Assembly (NCBI GenBank): GCA_910585095.1
Contig: CAJUBU010000006.1
Coordinates: 24,395 to 88,394, forward strand
Origin: an uncultured Lachnospira sp.
Lineage (GTDB): Bacteria; Bacillota; Clostridia; Lachnospirales; Lachnospiraceae
Reading direction: 5' to 3'
Length of the DNA stretch: 64,000 bases
This document shows positions 63,701 to 64,000 of this stretch, in pieces. A program made the position numbers and the translations under genes. Each line of letters begins with the position of its first letter. The first letter of the stretch is position 1. Below the pieces are notes generated by a model that did not search any database, had not been told where the DNA came from, and worked only from the letters and a program-made list of their open reading frames with translations.

Positions 63701-64000
63701 TGTCCATAATAATTTTTCCCCCAGCAATATAAATCTCCATTTGTTGTAATGGCTGTACTCAAACCATAATTTAATAAAACTGTTTCTACATTGCTTAATA
63801 CCTTAACTGGACTTAATTGGTTCTCTGTTGTTCCATTTCCTACTTCTCCATACCAATTTTTCCCCCAGCAATATAAATCTCCATTTGTTGTAATGGCTGT
63901 ACTCAAACCATCATTTAATAAAACTGTTTCTACATTGCTTAATATCTTAACTGGACTTAATTGGTTCTCTGTTGTTCCATTTCCTACTTCTCCATACCAA
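60799..64000 (-). CDS. Large RCC1-repeat protein with dockerin-like C-terminus (5' end outside window)
   Basis: The last about 1067 residues; the frame is open through 64000, so the start lies further right. Residues from the right edge to about 62930 are RCC1-type repeats of 48 residues (unit near AITTNGDLYCWGKN, then VGNGTTENQLSPVK), at least seven complete, expected to build a beta-propeller. A long helical region follows (about 62900-61800), then beta-rich extracellular-looking parts. The end has two duplicated calcium-binding-like segments, YGDVNSDGEVNIQDGVILKK and ASDVNVDDRVNISDAVILMK, as in type I dockerins. Likely secreted or cell-surface. The signal peptide is not visible. Confidence 0.85.
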   Translation of the reverse strand, partial: WYGEVGNGTTENQLSPVKILSNVETVLLNDGLSTAITTNGDLYCWGKNWYGEVGNGTTENQLSPVKVLSNVETVLLNYGLSTAITTNGDLYCWGKNYYGQVGNGTTGNQLSPVKILSNVKKVLLDYDLSTAITTNGDLYRWGKNGDGEVGNGTTENQLSPVKILSNVETVLLNDGLSTAITTNGDLYCWGKNWYGEVGNGTTENQLSPVKVLSNVETVLLNYGLSTAITTNGDLYCWGNNYYGQVGNGTIENQLSPVKVLSNVETVSLNGFVSVAITTNRDLYCWGRNDDGRVGNGITGNQLSPVKILSNVKKVSLDGFVSVAITTNGDLYCWGDNRNGEVGNGTTTNQLTPVKIFGKSNIFNEYLYRANHLTDSSIPSQMTYIKNTPSEIMVKELQKNGGANLITAWNILTKTCDAALDPSKLVDYMFEEKDIYNAIILNILENASKDNVVDMIADTFEDINELIQLIKSNLKSEYSLEIYEDTKNLKFTEDMRLKTMKLAGEYFDEKKMSKAVDWLDKFEKVMDYVDTFGDFIEEMVAYINIRNLNDSIKTVLKEMKNNCPSNNKAFSDALSECMNIIEASDNEFAEQMINGAFEAVGKEVVKSCISKYWDECIMSELQIKYPNAAIIIVAYKASKYLTNIVFNTDETAEKYYKMIAATQVNEVTRKTYESLEKKYLKNQTVDNAKAYLSSIDILSNAVIYDCGCAYEYVDCVDSATINKICNFFDCGSDYGSVKLAIDRFESGMYSEHERVLTSWVNYLPEDFPEEYDKYKKILDESLQRVKEYKVHCPVDVYVYDSKNTLVASVINNIPSTSGISVVVENDEKTFYLPEGEEYSFTYIGNDTGVMDIEILEHDTNDTILRNTTFNNIVLSKGETYNSDENGKFMESAQYAIVSSNNEKKEADFDSYKKDEKPTHTISIDQGTIFSNGVPSYTLDACENEMLDISAYIPIGYELDTWKVLSGNIQIKDIDNANTKIIVGNENATIKAVLKKVRFKYGDVNSDGEVNIQDGVILKKYLADIKGLNINMDASDVNVDDRVNISDAVILMKHLAGMSVNLGKAANK
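62930..64000 (-). repeat. 144-bp tandem repeats encoding RCC1 units
   Basis: At least 7.3 units of 144 bp. Units differ by a few bases, and a higher order of three units (432 bp) is visible: bases 63284-63563 are identical to 63716-63995 over 280 positions. This points to recent duplication or gene conversion. The array continues past the window edge, and short-read assemblies may mis-count units. Confidence 0.85.

Noticed and set aside
62930..64000. CRISPR-like array because of the regular repeats
   Set aside because: The 144-bp units are in frame and encode RCC1 motifs throughout, with no short repeats and unique spacers.

Overview
The window is AT-rich and almost every gene lies on the minus strand. 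It reads as a motile, spore-forming, anaerobic low-GC Firmicute, most likely a member of the Lachnospiraceae or a close relative. The grounds are a flagellar operon sitting directly behind topA and codY, a SigK-type sporulation sigma factor, a GerA/SpoVAF-type germination protein, a 1174-residue pyruvate:ferredoxin oxidoreductase, and a protein with a dockerin-like tail. I see no tRNA, rRNA, CRISPR array or transposase.

Region by region, in transcription order (high to low coordinates for the minus strand). From 19.2 to 13.5 kb: comM, dprA, topA, codY. From 13.2 kb to the left edge: a class-III-type flagellar operon flgB, flgC, fliE, fliF, fliG, fliH, fliI, fliJ, a MotE/YlxF-like gene, fliK, flgD, a TIGR02530-type gene, flgE, flbD, motA and motB (cut by the window edge). 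These cover the rod, MS ring and switch, export ATPase, hook and stator. A good hairpin with a T-tract separates flgE from flbD-motA-motB.

From 27.2 to 21.5 kb is a tRNA-modification and housekeeping block like Bacillus yrzL-yrrK-yrzB-yrrL-yrrM-yrrN/O: ireB, ruvX, a DUF1292 gene, RNase J, a YlbF gene, an MltG-like stub lacking the catalytic domain, a trmR-like methyltransferase and a trhP-like U32 gene. It is followed by sigK and an exported protein of unknown function. From 34.3 to 27.3 kb: a DUF1015 gene, an esterase-like hydrolase, a branching-enzyme-like pseudoenzyme with a coiled-coil tail, a small mechanosensitive channel, and a VTC-domain/DUF4956 pair.

From 43.2 to 36.2 kb is an amino-acid operon leuB-ilvD-ilvB-serC-serA with a clear SigA-type promoter in front of leuB, followed by a chemoreceptor gene. 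Around 44 kb is a very AT-rich patch with a frameshifted unknown gene and nfi, the only clear plus-strand genes. From 53.2 to 45.7 kb: a stand-alone dnaK, aroC, tgt, yajC and a CtpE-like P-type ATPase. Leaders in this block carry recurring small hairpins, including an exactly repeated bipartite motif in two of them. From 55 kb to the right edge: the germination gene, nifJ, an unknown gene, a Uma2-family gene and the 3' part of a large RCC1-repeat gene built from 144-bp units.

The most interesting items for follow-up are the catalytically dead GlgB-like protein, the VTC/DUF4956 pair, the dispersed leader hairpins, a 37-codon reading frame interrupted by one stop, and the RCC1 tandem array with a 432-bp super-repeat.
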